A DNA stretch of 63,056 nucleotides, from NCBI RefSeq assembly GCF_901687125.1, contig NZ_CABFJY010000007.1, positions 1 through 63,056 of the forward strand, written 5' to 3'. Source of the stretch: Actinobacillus vicugnae (GTDB lineage Bacteria; Pseudomonadota; Gammaproteobacteria; Enterobacterales; Pasteurellaceae). The translations under genes were made by a program, and so were the position numbers. The notes beneath the pieces are model-generated. The model was not told the DNA's origin and searched no databases. It was given only the letters and a program-made list of their open reading frames with translations. Below, in pieces: positions 28,002 through 36,016 of this stretch (position 1 is the first letter of the stretch; every line of letters starts with the position of its first letter).

Positions 28002-28271
28002 ATGAAAAAAGGGATTCACCCTGAAAATTACCGCGAAGTATTGTTCTATGATAGTTCGGTGCAAATGGGCTGGATTATTCGTTCTTGTGCAGCAACGAAT
28101 AAAACGATGGTTTGGGAAGATGGTAAAGAATATCCGTTCTATCCATTAGATACTTCATCTGCTTCGCATCCTGTTTATACGGGTAAACGCCGTGAAGTGA
28201 ATAACGAAGGTCGTGCAAGCAAATTTAATGAGCGCTTCAAAGGTATGGTTGGTTTAACGACTAAAAAATAA
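28002..28271 (+). CDS. rpmE2: 50S ribosomal protein L31 type B
   Basis: This 89-residue ribosomal protein begins [17 protein letters not shown], the signature of the type B, zinc-free form. The CxxC zinc knuckle of type A L31 is absent; only one Cys remains ([10 protein letters not shown]). In relatives it replaces the zinc form when zinc is scarce and is Zur-controlled; I do not see a convincing Zur box here. The start has an excellent GGAGG, 8 bases upstream. It is followed by the type B L36 gene. Confidence 0.95.
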   Translation: MKKGIHPENYREVLFYDSSVQMGWIIRSCAATNKTMVWEDGKEYPFYPLDTSSASHPVYTGKRREVNNEGRASKFNERFKGMVGLTTKK

Positions 28272-28281
28272 GGATAAAGAA

Positions 28282-28407
28282 ATGAAAATCTTAAATTCAT
28301 TAAAAACGGCAAAAACAAGACATCCAGATTGTCAAATTGTACGCCGTAAAGGCAAACTTTATGTAATTTGCAAAAGCAACCCTCGTTTTAAAGCGCGTCA
28401 GCGTTAA
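28282..28407 (+). CDS. rpmJ2: 50S ribosomal protein L36 type B
   Basis: This 41-residue protein starts [17 protein letters not shown] and ends NPRFKARQR, the type B L36 (YkgO) pattern. It is longer than type A L36 and lacks part of its zinc ligand set. It is ten bases downstream of the type B L31 gene, the same pairing as ykgM-ykgO in E. coli. AAGGATAAAG supplies the ribosome site, and a strong terminator follows. Confidence 0.93.
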   Translation: MKILNSLKTAKTRHPDCQIVRRKGKLYVICKSNPRFKARQR

Positions 28408-28445
28408 TGATTAGCTAAATTTATTCGCGAGATTACTTGAAAAGA

Positions 28446-28480
28446 AAAACGCATATTCGTTATTGAATATGCGTTTTTTG
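28446..28480 (+). terminator. Rho-independent terminator after rpmJ2
   Basis: AAAACGCATATTC and GAATATGCGTTTT form a 13-bp stem with a six-base loop, running into TTTTTT. Confidence 0.92.
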
Positions 28481-28532
28481 TTGGAAGGCATAAAGCAAAA
28501 TTCACTTGCAAAAAATTGCTGAAATTTACTCA

Positions 28533-28604
28533 CAATCCTTATCAGGATTGTTTACGGTTTTACCACCGTTGGTAAAGCCAACGTTCAAAAAGCGTTGCTT
28601 TTTG
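28533..28604. repeat. Cluster of four consecutive short hairpins
   Basis: Four back-to-back stems occur: CAATCCT/AGGATTG, ACGGT/ACCGT, CGTTGG/CCAACG and CAAAAAGC/GCTTTTTG. The second and third share bases and would compete. The last could serve as the mrcB terminator on the minus strand. No ORF covers the region. Confidence 0.6.
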
Positions 28605-28623
28605 TGACCGCTTGTTGGAAAAG

Positions 28624-31032
28624 CTATTCAGTTGGTGCAATTTCTTCGATTGGAAGTGATTGCTGATCTTCTGCCACTTCGGCTTTCGTATTTTCTGTTT
28701 TGGTTTTTTCTAACGAAATTGCTTCTAACACAGTTGGTTTACTTGCTTCAACCACATTACCTGCGCCTGTACAATAATGTTGTCCACGATCACGCCACAT
28801 TGGAATCTGGCGGTTTGGATCACAATTAATCATACCGTAGCCATTAATCCCTACCCACTGTAAATTATTCGATTTCGGTAATTTAAATGCAGTAGGTAAA
28901 GCACGTTCTAAATATTGCTTATAAACAAATAAAGCTCCACTAGAACCTGTTAAATTGGTATCAGTATTATTATCTTTACCGAGCCATACGGTCGTCACAT
29001 TTTCGCCATCAATCCCAACAAACCAGGTATCACGTGCGTTATTGGTTGTGCCTGTTTTACCTGCTAGACGCAAATGCGCAAAATCAGCTTGTAAGCTACG
29101 TGCTGTACCGCGTTCCACCACCTGTTGCATTGCATATAAGGTTTGAATCGCTGCCTCTGGTGCTAATACTTGCTGGCTAATTTCTTCCACGTTACGTTGA
29201 TAAAGCGGACTACCGTCATGCGAGGTAATTGACTCTATCGTGGTCAGTGGGGTTTTTAATCCGCTATTGGCTAATACCTGATAAGACTTGGTTACATCGT
29301 ACGGAGAAATAGAGTAAGAGCCTAATAACATAGACGGGTAAGCTGGAATATCCACTTTATCCCAGCCCATCTCTTTTTGCTTCGCAATTACTTTTTTCAA
29401 GCCAACTTTCATTCCGATATTCACCGTTGGAATATTTAATGAACGTACTAATGCATCCATTAACATCACTGAGCCACTGAAGCGTTTATCATAGTTTTTC
29501 GGCGTCCAAGGTGGCGAGCCTTTGGTATAAATCGTAATCGGTTGGTTTTGCACAGGGGTATTTAAACGGAAGTTTTTAGGATCCGATAGTGCAATCGCAT
29601 AAATTGAAGGTTTGACCAATGAGCCAATTTGGCGTTTAGTTTGAATTGCACGGTTAAAACCTGCAAATTGAGTTAAACGGTCACCGACAATTGCACGCAC
29701 TTTACCTGTTTTATACTCCGCAACCACAATAGCAGATTGCAAATCTTTGATTTTACTATTGGATTCTTCAAGCTTTTCTAAACCATCAATCACAGCTTGT
29801 TCTGCCGAACGTTGTTGCTTTCTATCTAAGGTAGTAAAAATTCTTGCACCTGAAAGCTGGGTGTACTTGGTTTCCCCCAGTTCTGCTTTTAGATCGAGAG
29901 TCAATGCCTGCATAAATGCAGGTTGTTGGCGATAAATACTACCTTTTTCTTTCACGCCCAGCGGTTGCTTTACCAGTAATTCATATTCTGGTTGGGTAAT
30001 TGCCTCGTTTTCAAGCAATAATTTCAATACCACATTACGGCGTTCTAGTGCTGCTTGTGGATGACGCCACGGGTTATACAGCGAGGGTCCTTTTACCATA
30101 CCGACTAACAGCGCCATTTGTGAGGGAGTGATTTCTTGAATCGGGCGCCCAAAATAGAACTGGCTGGCTAATGCAAAACCGTGTACTTGATAGCTACCAT
30201 TTTGTCCTAAATAGATTTCATTTAGGTAGGTTTCTAAAATGCGGTTTTTTTCATAGCGAAAATCTAAAATCAGTGACATCAATGCTTCATTCACTTTACG
30301 CACAATGGTTTTTTCGCTGGTTAAAAACAGATTTTTCACTAGTTGCTGAGTAAGTGTACTCGCACCCTGTACCGTTCTCCCTGCTTGATAGTTCGCCAGT
30401 AGCGCACGCGCAATCCCAACAGGGCTAATGCCGTCGTGCTGATAAAAACGCTTATCTTCAGTAAGAATTAACGCTTGAATGAGAAAATAAGGATACTGCT
30501 GTAAGCGCAATGCTTGACGCTCTTCATCATTATCTGAATGGAGCATTGCAATTAATTTTGGATCTAATCGGAAGCGGTTAATTAATTTATGTTGAACTAA
30601 GTCTTCGATATATGCCAATTTGTCATTTTCAAAGCGCAAACGTAGTACACGTTGTGCCTCTGGTGTTTCAGGGAATGGAAAAGCACGTCGCAATAACACA
30701 AGCGTATTATTTTCTATTTTGAAATCGCCTGGTGTCGCAATTTGAGAGACTTGGCGATAGCCATTATCAAGCAACGCCTGTTTGGTTGCTTCAAGCGATA
30801 ATTTGTCTTCAACGCTAATGCTTTCAATACGGCTATACACTTCTGCAGGCAATTGCCACACCTGACCGTCCATTTTGGCACGAATACGCCCGTCGAGATA
30901 AATTCCGTAGAATGCGGCAAAGCAAGCGCCGATCAAGCCTAATTTTAGGCAAGTCGGAATCAAGAACGATTTTTTCTTAGCTTGTATATTTTCTTGTTCT
31001 GGCGTTTGAGGTTCGGTTTGGGTATTTGACAT
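28624..31032 (-). CDS. mrcB: Penicillin-binding protein 1B (bifunctional)
   Basis: This inner-membrane peptidoglycan synthase has 802 residues. An N-terminal membrane helix near residues 26-46 and a UB2H domain precede the glycosyltransferase domain with TEDKRFYQHDGISPVGIARA, where the Glu is catalytic, and GASTLTQQLVKNLFLT. The transpeptidase domain has S-x-x-K as GSLVKPS, SxN as SLN, and KTG as AGKTGTTNNARDTWFVG. The C-terminal tail is acidic. Nothing is missing. Confidence 0.95.
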   Translation of the reverse strand: MSNTQTEPQTPEQENIQAKKKSFLIPTCLKLGLIGACFAAFYGIYLDGRIRAKMDGQVWQLPAEVYSRIESISVEDKLSLEATKQALLDNGYRQVSQIATPGDFKIENNTLVLLRRAFPFPETPEAQRVLRLRFENDKLAYIEDLVQHKLINRFRLDPKLIAMLHSDNDEERQALRLQQYPYFLIQALILTEDKRFYQHDGISPVGIARALLANYQAGRTVQGASTLTQQLVKNLFLTSEKTIVRKVNEALMSLILDFRYEKNRILETYLNEIYLGQNGSYQVHGFALASQFYFGRPIQEITPSQMALLVGMVKGPSLYNPWRHPQAALERRNVVLKLLLENEAITQPEYELLVKQPLGVKEKGSIYRQQPAFMQALTLDLKAELGETKYTQLSGARIFTTLDRKQQRSAEQAVIDGLEKLEESNSKIKDLQSAIVVAEYKTGKVRAIVGDRLTQFAGFNRAIQTKRQIGSLVKPSIYAIALSDPKNFRLNTPVQNQPITIYTKGSPPWTPKNYDKRFSGSVMLMDALVRSLNIPTVNIGMKVGLKKVIAKQKEMGWDKVDIPAYPSMLLGSYSISPYDVTKSYQVLANSGLKTPLTTIESITSHDGSPLYQRNVEEISQQVLAPEAAIQTLYAMQQVVERGTARSLQADFAHLRLAGKTGTTNNARDTWFVGIDGENVTTVWLGKDNNTDTNLTGSSGALFVYKQYLERALPTAFKLPKSNNLQWVGINGYGMINCDPNRQIPMWRDRGQHYCTGAGNVVEASKPTVLEAISLEKTKTENTKAEVAEDQQSLPIEEIAPTE

Positions 31033-31112
31033 AGAAAATTATTTGCAAAAAAGTCAGCGATTTTGACCGCTTGTTAGAGCCTCCCCATTGAGGGAGGCAA
31101 CAGAAGGCGTAA

Positions 31113-31970
31113 TTATGGATTACGTTTAAATTTACTGAAATCAGGTTCACGTTTTTCGTTGAAAGCGTTGCGACCTTCTTGACCTTCTTCCGTCATATAG
31201 AACAACATGGTTGCATTGCCTGCAAGCTCTTGTAAGCCTGCTTGACCGTCACAGTCCGCATTTAATGCGGCTTTTAAGCAACGTAATGCGATTGGGCTGT
31301 TTTGTAACATTTCACGACACCAACGCACAGTTTCTTTTTCAAGATCCGCATAAGGTACAACGGTATTTACTAGGCCCATATTTAATGCTTCTTGTGCATC
31401 GTACATACGGCATAAGAACCAGATTTCACGCGCTTTTTTCTGACCAACGATGCGAGCCATATAGCTTGCGCCCCAGCCACCGTCAAATGAGCCTACTTTC
31501 GGGCCTGTTTGACCAAATTTTGCATTATCAGCTGCGATAGTTAAGTCGCACATCATATGTAACACATGACCGCCACCTACTGCGTAACCAGCTACCATTG
31601 CCACCACTGGTTTCGGGCAAGTACGAATATCACGTTGGAACTCCAACACGTTTAAGTGATGTACACCGCTATCGTCTTTATAACCGCCGTAGTCACCACG
31701 AATTTTTTGGTCGCCGCCTGCACAGAATGCGTATTCGCCTTCGCCAGTTAATACGATCACACCAATTTTCTCGTCGAAACGTGCATCAGCAAAAGCGTGT
31801 ATCATCTCTTTAACCGTTTGTGGACGGAATGCATTACGCACTTCAGGACGATTAATAGTAATTTTTGCAATACCGTCGGTTGATTTGTGGTAACGAATAT
31901 CAGTATAGCCTTCGCTATGATCTACCCATGTAACGGGTGCATAAAGAAATTCTTCGCTTGGATATAACAT
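31113..31970 (-). CDS. menB: 1,4-dihydroxy-2-naphthoyl-CoA synthase
   Basis: This crotonase-fold enzyme of menaquinone synthesis has 285 residues. Landmarks are [28 protein letters not shown] sequence, [19 protein letters not shown], and the catalytic-loop [15 protein letters not shown]. The start [10 protein letters not shown] has AGGA eight bases upstream; a longer frame is not supported. No other men gene lies nearby. Menaquinone would serve the anaerobic chains suggested by the S-/N-oxide reductase operon. Confidence 0.95.
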   Translation of the reverse strand: MLYPSEEFLYAPVTWVDHSEGYTDIRYHKSTDGIAKITINRPEVRNAFRPQTVKEMIHAFADARFDEKIGVIVLTGEGEYAFCAGGDQKIRGDYGGYKDDSGVHHLNVLEFQRDIRTCPKPVVAMVAGYAVGGGHVLHMMCDLTIAADNAKFGQTGPKVGSFDGGWGASYMARIVGQKKAREIWFLCRMYDAQEALNMGLVNTVVPYADLEKETVRWCREMLQNSPIALRCLKAALNADCDGQAGLQELAGNATMLFYMTEEGQEGRNAFNEKREPDFSKFKRNP

Positions 31971-32040
31971 TGGAGTTCCTTTTAGTATGTATAAAAAATT
32001 CGGGCAATTATAGCCGAATTGAGAGGGATTAACGAGAAAA

Positions 32041-32085
32041 TAAGCGGTCAAATTTTGTAAAAAATTTACAAAAATCCACCGCTTA
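32041..32085. terminator. Uptake-signal inverted pair between menB and spoT
   Basis: TAAGCGGT and ACCGCTTA bracket an inner palindrome ATTTTGTAAA/TTTACAAAAAT, forming a long hairpin just after the spoT stop codon on its strand. Confidence 0.7.
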
Positions 32086-32098
32086 TGTTGAGAGATGA

Positions 32099-33805
32099 TT
32101 AAGCTTTTGCCACTCGGATAACACCGTTTACTTTGGTCAGCTTCTGAATCACGACGTAAAGATGTGCATTATCAGCAACGGAAATACGCATTTTCACTTG
32201 ATAATTACCTGTACTATTTGGACGGCTTTCTACCGTACCGATATTGCTATTCATTGAAGCAATTGCATTGGTTAAACTCGCAAGCACACCTGGTTGGTCT
32301 TTGATTTCTAACTCAATATCAATATCCAAATGCTCTGGTTTTGCAACTTCATCCGTAGCGTTTTCTACATTTTCTGGATGTTTGAGTGCTGCACGAATTT
32401 TAGAACGGGCTTTAGCACTCACAACAAAAGTGAGCCAAGAGCTACTCGGACGTTTAGCAGAATCCGTTAAAATTTCAACGGTTTGTCCAGATTGTAACGG
32501 TTGTGAAATTGGGTAAGGGTTACGATCAACAATCGCCCCAACACAGTGGTCACCAATATCAGAATGCACCGCATATGCAAAGTCAATAGCGGTCGCTTTT
32601 GCTGGTAATTCTACAATTCGACCTTTTGGCGTAAACACATAAATATCATCTGAGAACAGATCTGATTTAACATTCTCAATAAATTCATCAGAGTTACCCG
32701 CACTTTGTTGTAGCTCAATAATACTGTGTAGCCACTGTTGCGCTTTTTGTTGCACGCTGGTTGCAGTGGTTTGATCTTCGGTATAACGCCAGTGGGCAGC
32801 CACACCAAGTTCTGCCATCAAATCCATATCTTCGGTACGAATCTGCACTTCAATCGGCACGCCTTTATGCCCGATCATTGAAGTGTGTAATGATTGATAA
32901 CCGTTGCTTTTTGGTACGGCAATATAATCACGAATTTTATTCGGGCGAGGCTTATACAACGCATGCATTTGCCCCAACACACGGTAACAATTATCCAGAT
33001 TCTCAACCACTACTCTAAATGCATAAATATCTAAAATGGAGTGGAAATGTTGGTCACGCTGCCGCATTTTTTCGTAAAGTGAATAGAGGTGCTTTTCACG
33101 ACCGTAAACACGTCCTTTTATTCCCGCTTCGTCTAAGCGTGATTGAATCTCGTGTGAAATAGTTGAAATAAGATCCTGACGAGTACCACGTGCCATATCA
33201 ATCGCCATACGCAGTACACGATAACGATGCGGGTGCATCGCCTGAAAGCACAAGTCTTCTAACTCATTTTTAAGGTGTTCAATGCCTAAACGATGGGCTA
33301 ATGGACTATAAATCTCGAGTGTTTCTTTGGCAATACGGCGACGCTTGTCTGGACGTAATGCCCCTAGCGTACGCATATTATGGGTACGGTCGGCAAGTTT
33401 GATCAGTACCACTCGAATATCTTTGGTCATCGCCAAAATCATCTTACGGAAATTCTCAACTTGCGCTTCTTGGCGGGTGCGGAATTTCAATTTATCAAGC
33501 TTGGAAACGCCTTGCACAATCTCCGCCACACTTGCTCCAAATTCAGTAGCAAGCTGTTCTTCTGTATAAGGTGTGTCTTCAATCACATCATGTAACAGCG
33601 CAGCCATGACCGCTTCGTGATCAAGTTTCATCTCAGCAATAATTGATGCCACCGCCACAGGGTGCGTGATATAAGGCTCTCCGCTTGAGCGAGTTTGCCC
33701 TTCGTGCGCATCACGCGCAACCACAAAGGCACGTTTTACCAGCTCGATTTTATCAGCAGGTAAATAGCCTTGAATAATGCTATCTAACGGTTGAAAAAGA
33801 TACAC
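32099..33805 (-). CDS. spoT: SpoT-type (p)ppGpp synthetase/hydrolase, internally shortened
   Basis: This bifunctional alarmone enzyme has 568 residues from the GTG start (GAGG upstream; [15 protein letters not shown] aligns with family starts). The HD hydrolase motif is [10 protein letters not shown]. The synthetase domain has [32 protein letters not shown] and [13 protein letters not shown] starts [16 protein letters not shown]. After [13 protein letters not shown] the sequence jumps to an ACT domain ([20 protein letters not shown]). About 130 residues present in E. coli SpoT, including the CCRPIPGD-type zinc-finger part, are absent, with no frameshift. It lies beside rpoZ, the normal order. 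Confidence 0.9.
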   Translation of the reverse strand: MYLFQPLDSIIQGYLPADKIELVKRAFVVARDAHEGQTRSSGEPYITHPVAVASIIAEMKLDHEAVMAALLHDVIEDTPYTEEQLATEFGASVAEIVQGVSKLDKLKFRTRQEAQVENFRKMILAMTKDIRVVLIKLADRTHNMRTLGALRPDKRRRIAKETLEIYSPLAHRLGIEHLKNELEDLCFQAMHPHRYRVLRMAIDMARGTRQDLISTISHEIQSRLDEAGIKGRVYGREKHLYSLYEKMRQRDQHFHSILDIYAFRVVVENLDNCYRVLGQMHALYKPRPNKIRDYIAVPKSNGYQSLHTSMIGHKGVPIEVQIRTEDMDLMAELGVAAHWRYTEDQTTATSVQQKAQQWLHSIIELQQSAGNSDEFIENVKSDLFSDDIYVFTPKGRIVELPAKATAIDFAYAVHSDIGDHCVGAIVDRNPYPISQPLQSGQTVEILTDSAKRPSSSWLTFVVSAKARSKIRAALKHPENVENATDEVAKPEHLDIDIELEIKDQPGVLASLTNAIASMNSNIGTVESRPNSTGNYQVKMRISVADNAHLYVVIQKLTKVNGVIRVAKA

Positions 33806-33903
33806 GGTACACCTCAAAATAGAATCAAAAAATGGATAACTGATAATAGATAGTACTACTATTTATTTTCAATTATCCATCAAAATTTTAAATAAAACTG
33901 ATC

Positions 33904-34185
33904 TTAAGCGTTCGCTTGAACGTCGGCTAAGAAAGAGATCGCTTCTTGTTCAGCAACTTCTTGTTGGATCGCATCATTATTTTCTAATTGATCCATAATC
34001 TGACCGTTGATTAAACCTTTCTCGATCTCACGTAATGCGATAACCGTTGGTTTATCATTTTCTTCAGGCACAAGTGGTTCACGAACGTGAAGTTGTAATT
34101 GTCTTGCACGGCGCGCCGCGGTCAAAATTAAGTCGAAACGGTTACCGATTCTATCTGCTGCTTCTTGTACTGTTACACGAGCCAT
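33904..34185 (-). CDS. rpoZ: RNA polymerase omega subunit
   Basis: This 93-residue subunit starts [31 protein letters not shown], the canonical omega N-terminus, with [15 protein letters not shown] following. It aids polymerase assembly and forms part of a ppGpp site in proteobacteria. It lies immediately upstream of spoT, as in many gammaproteobacteria. Confidence 0.96.
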   Translation of the reverse strand: MARVTVQEAADRIGNRFDLILTAARRARQLQLHVREPLVPEENDKPTVIALREIEKGLINGQIMDQLENNDAIQQEVAEQEAISFLADVQANA

Positions 34186-34390
34186 TTTGTTACTCCAGAG
34201 TTTTGCGAATTTTGTGTATAAAAAGACGATGGATTATACAGAAATTAGCACCTGCTTACAATGAATAAAAAAGTTGAACTTTTTTATTCAAGCAGTGTCG
34301 CTAGCACCTTGTTTTTTAAATTTGAATAGGGAATAGCCTATACTCTATATTGCTCATCCGACCTTAAACATTTAATTAACTGGAGTGCTT

Positions 34391-34837
34391 ATGAAAAGTT
34401 CAACGATTGAACTAGCTTTTTCAGTGTTATATCACTATTTAAAAGTAGCTTTCGAACGGCAAAACTTACTTCTTCCTGACTTCCCTATTTCTTCCCAAGA
34501 AATTGATAAATCATTATTAGAGAAGGCAGAAAAAATGGCTTTAGGCAGAATGCCCGAAGATAACGGTAATTCGCTTAATTTACTTAGCCTATTTGAAGGG
34601 ATTGAAAATAATAATAATCCGAAACAATTTTATTATGAATTTTCTTCACTTTCTCCACAAAGCATTTTTCCACAAAGTCAAAATCCAACTAAACGAGTTG
34701 TAGAGCATTTACAGGATTTTATTAAGGAAATCAATAAAAATAGAAAGTTAAAAGGAAATTATAAAATATCTATTGAGTTAGATAACGTTAATTTCTCTAG
34801 TATTCAGCAGGAACTATTAGCTCTACATTTGAAATAG
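34391..34837 (+). CDS. Protein of unknown function at the island edge
   Basis: I do not recognise this 148-residue protein. It has no signal peptide or clear membrane helix. The N-terminal half is mostly helical (IELAFSVLYHYLKVAFERQN), the middle is rich in Asn and Ser (GIENNNNPKQFYYEFSSLS), and the end has a charged helix and strand (VVEHLQDFIKEINKNRKLKG). GGAG five bases before the ATG and a strong terminator support it as a real single-gene unit. Its AT-rich codon use resembles the adjacent island. Confidence 0.7.
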   Translation: MKSSTIELAFSVLYHYLKVAFERQNLLLPDFPISSQEIDKSLLEKAEKMALGRMPEDNGNSLNLLSLFEGIENNNNPKQFYYEFSSLSPQSIFPQSQNPTKRVVEHLQDFIKEINKNRKLKGNYKISIELDNVNFSSIQQELLALHLK

Positions 34838-34839
34838 AC

Positions 34840-34867
34840 AAACCGCCCTCGGGCGGTTTTCTTTTTT
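34840..34867 (+). terminator. Terminator insulating the micro-ORF array
   Basis: AAACCGCCC-TC-GGGCGGTTT gives a 9-bp GC-rich stem followed by TTTTCTTTTTT. It ends the transcript of the unknown gene just before the first palindromic promoter of the island. Confidence 0.92.
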
Positions 34868-34870
34868 AGA

Positions 34871-34916
34871 ATACAAATTTGTATTTCCTTTTACTTATTT
34901 TCCCTCTCTCTATAAT
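34871..34916 (+). promoter_or_regulatory. Island promoter A with palindromic operator
   Basis: The 14-bp palindrome ATACAAATTTGTAT (34871-34884) lies exactly 26 bp before a consensus -10 TATAAT (34911-34916). The same arrangement recurs at two further promoters of the island. The palindrome centre would be near -45 of the transcript, a position used by activators or repressors next to the -35 element. A second exact TACAAATTTGTA lies downstream at 34966-34977. The transcript would carry the seven-ORF array. Confidence 0.75.
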
Positions 34917-34965
34917 ACGTCTCACCAAGCAAGCAGTCAGATTTAAATAGTATTTTGCAAAATGC

Positions 34966-34977
34966 TACAAATTTGTA
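34966..34977. promoter_or_regulatory. Second TACAAATTTGTA operator in the leader of the array
   Basis: This exact 12-bp palindrome lies about 45 bp after the expected transcript start of promoter A. Paired with the upstream copy it could support looping repression, or the two may bind one regulator on either side of the polymerase. Confidence 0.55.
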
Positions 34978-35037
34978 ATCTGCCGACAAGCAAATAAAAA
35001 TTTCCTAAACTACATTTCAACAAATAAGGAGAACGCC

Positions 35038-35100
35038 ATGCTAGAAAGTTTATTCTTAGCCATTTTAGCGGAAGCTCTCGAAGATATGTTCGAGGAATAG
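35038..35100 (+). CDS. Micro-ORF a (20 residues)
   Basis: The peptide is MLESLFLAILAEALEDMFEE, an acidic amphipathic helix with hydrophobic residues on one face. AAGGAG lies seven bases before the ATG. The start context (AAGGAGAACGCC-ATG-CTAGAAAG) is nearly repeated at micro-ORF e. A hairpin (GGTTGAT/ATCAACC) follows the stop. No known family is recognised. Reality as a translated peptide rests on the repeated design, not on homology. Confidence 0.6.
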   Translation: MLESLFLAILAEALEDMFEE

Positions 35101-35114
35101 CGGAAGCGGGCGTG

Positions 35115-35137
35115 GTTGATGCCTTAAAATCAACCGC
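35115..35137 (+). repeat. Hairpin after micro-ORF a
   Basis: GGTTGAT and ATCAACC pair around the loop GCCTTAAA, 15 bases after the stop of the first micro-ORF. No T run follows, so it is more likely an RNA processing or stability element than a terminator. Confidence 0.55.
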
Positions 35138-35219
35138 TTAATACAAATTTGCAAATTAAACCAAAAATATAGAAACAGCGTAATATTCACCACCATTAAA
35201 ACAGTATAGGAGCAACAGA

Positions 35220-35279
35220 ATGATTAAAGCCGAGAATTTTTACGACAACCTTGTTTTTTTACCGCCAGTGCGATTTTAA
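35220..35279 (+). CDS. Micro-ORF b (19 residues)
   Basis: The peptide is MIKAENFYDNLVFLPPVRF, preceded by TAGGAG at good spacing. Unlike a, c, e and f it is not an amphipathic helix; it ends in a Pro-Pro hydrophobic tail. The gap to the previous ORF is the longest in the array (119 bases) and includes a TACAAATTTGCAAA near-palindrome. Confidence 0.5.
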   Translation: MIKAENFYDNLVFLPPVRF

Positions 35280-35359
35280 AGCAAGCAGTTACCCGACTGT
35301 AAAAAGGGCGTTGGCGAACGTAAACGCAAATCAGGCAATAACAACAGAGAGGAAAGCGC

Positions 35360-35419
35360 ATGGATGAGTTAATTATCAAAATTTTAGAAATCGTCGTGGA
35401 CGAGATGAAGAAGAAATAA
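35360..35419 (+). CDS. Micro-ORF c (19 residues)
   Basis: The peptide is MDELIIKILEIVVDEMKKK, a strongly amphipathic helix with alternating acidic/hydrophobic pattern and a lysine end. GAGAGGA lies ahead. It is a clear paralogue of micro-ORF f (MDDFLLKVLEAILDELKK): same start context, same length class, same downstream element. Conservation of the hydrophobic face between copies argues for peptide-level selection. Confidence 0.6.
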   Translation: MDELIIKILEIVVDEMKKK

Positions 35420-35430
35420 TTCTTCCCGCT

Positions 35431-35452
35431 GGTTGTGGCGGAAATCACAACC
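35431..35452 (+). repeat. Hairpin after micro-ORF c, CTTCCCGCTSG element
   Basis: GGTTGTG and CACAACC pair around GCGGAAAT. It is embedded in the phrase TTCCCGCTGGTTGTGGCGGAAATCAC, whose counterpart after micro-ORF f has compensating changes in the stem (CTGTG/CACAG), which supports a real RNA structure. Confidence 0.65.
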
Positions 35453-35488
35453 GAAGTAGAACATTAACCCAAATAGAGGAGCAAAAAA

Positions 35489-35563
35489 ATGTGGGAGCGT
35501 ATTGCAGAAGTAGTAGTGGGGGGGGCAGTAACAGAAATGGTGGATAAGCTAATGGAAGACTAA
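35489..35563 (+). CDS. Micro-ORF d (24 residues)
   Basis: A 24-residue peptide beginning MWERIAEVVVGGAVTEMVDK and ending LMED, amphipathic with a small GG break. AGAGGAG lies eight bases ahead of the ATG. A run of nine G residues inside the ORF is a possible slippage tract that could switch the reading frame. A hairpin follows. Confidence 0.55.
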   Translation: MWERIAEVVVGGAVTEMVDKLMED

Positions 35564-35574
35564 TCCAACGGCTA

Positions 35575-35595
35575 GGCAAGTGCCGAAAACTTGCC
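35575..35595 (+). repeat. Hairpin after micro-ORF d
   Basis: GGCAAGT and ACTTGCC pair perfectly around GCCGAAA, 11 bases after the stop of micro-ORF d. The sequence differs from the other array hairpins while the position is kept. Confidence 0.65.
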
Positions 35596-35628
35596 AAAGA
35601 CAAATCTAAGAGTAATAAGGAGAAAGCT

Positions 35629-35703
35629 ATGTTAGAACGTTTAGCCATTGTGGCGATTGCTACAGCGGTGTCGAGAGTAATAAAGAACACTGCTTCCCGT
35701 TAA
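35629..35703 (+). CDS. Micro-ORF e (24 residues)
   Basis: The peptide begins MLERLAIVAIATAVSRVIKN and ends TASR. The 5' part is a copy of micro-ORF a (AAGGAG, then ATG-Leu-Glu-Ser/Arg-Leu). The end reads through into the GCTTCCCG element that lies after the stop in units c and f, so this copy may have lost its original stop codon. It is cationic, unlike a. Confidence 0.55.
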   Translation: MLERLAIVAIATAVSRVIKNTASR

Positions 35704-35769
35704 TCGGGCGTTAGGTAGAGCCGCAAATCTGCCATATTTTGATTAACCATATAATAAGAGGAAAAAGCA

Positions 35770-35826
35770 ATGGATGATTTTTTATTAAAAGTATTAGAAG
35801 CAATTCTTGATGAATTGAAGAAATAA
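35770..35826 (+). CDS. Micro-ORF f (18 residues)
   Basis: The peptide is MDDFLLKVLEAILDELKK, a paralogue of micro-ORF c. AAGAGGA lies ahead of the ATG. The following GCTTCCCGCTCGCTGTGGCGG-type element folds as CTGTG/CACAG (35840-35857). Hydrophobic positions (L, V, L, I, L) align with those of c while codons differ. Confidence 0.6.
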   Translation: MDDFLLKVLEAILDELKK

Positions 35827-35839
35827 TGCTTCCCGCTCG

Positions 35840-35857
35840 CTGTGGCGGTTATCACAG
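35840..35857 (+). repeat. Hairpin after micro-ORF f
   Basis: CTGTG-GCGGTTAT-CACAG, the counterpart of the hairpin after micro-ORF c. The stems differ in sequence but both pair, and the GCGG loop start is kept. Confidence 0.6.
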
Positions 35858-35890
35858 TACACGAATATAAACAAAGTAGAGGAGTAAAAT

Positions 35891-35941
35891 ATGTTTATGC
35901 CACGTCCACCAAAATTACCTTTTCCTTTCCCATTTCTGTAG
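35891..35941 (+). CDS. Micro-ORF g (16 residues)
   Basis: The peptide is MFMPRPPKLPFPFPFL, a proline- and phenylalanine-rich sequence quite unlike the helical ones. GAGGAG lies seven bases ahead. Its Pro/Arg start followed by repeated Phe-Pro resembles Pro-rich antimicrobial or leader peptides only superficially. It is the last ORF before the array terminator. Confidence 0.5.
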   Translation: MFMPRPPKLPFPFPFL

Positions 35942-35984
35942 GGATGGTAGGGCTGCCTGCCGTAGCAGTGATACGGCATAAAAA

Positions 35985-36015
35985 AGGCTTAGAAAATATG
36001 TTCTAAGCCTTTTGT
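35985..36015. terminator. Bidirectional terminator between the array and the Fic gene
   Basis: AAGGCTTAGAA and TTCTAAGCCTT form an 11-bp stem with a five-base loop, flanked by an A run on one side and TTTTGTTTT on the other. It would end both the array transcript and the convergent Fic gene. Confidence 0.92.
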
Positions 36016-36016
36016 T

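Noticed and set aside
33806..33817. TTG start giving four more residues of SpoT
   Set aside because: It would lie on the GAGG ribosome site itself; the GTG at 33805 aligns with family starts.
35224..35690. Minus-strand frames of 74 and 81 codons across the micro-ORF array
   Set aside because: They are complements of the micro-ORFs and hairpins, with Leu/Pro/Ser-rich composition and no ribosome sites.
35038..35960. Degenerate CRISPR array near the cas1/cas2 remnant
   Set aside because: Unit spacing is 121-183 bp and varies, repeats are not of constant 28-37 bp length, and each unit contains a start codon with a ribosome site. This is a peptide array, not repeat-spacer DNA.
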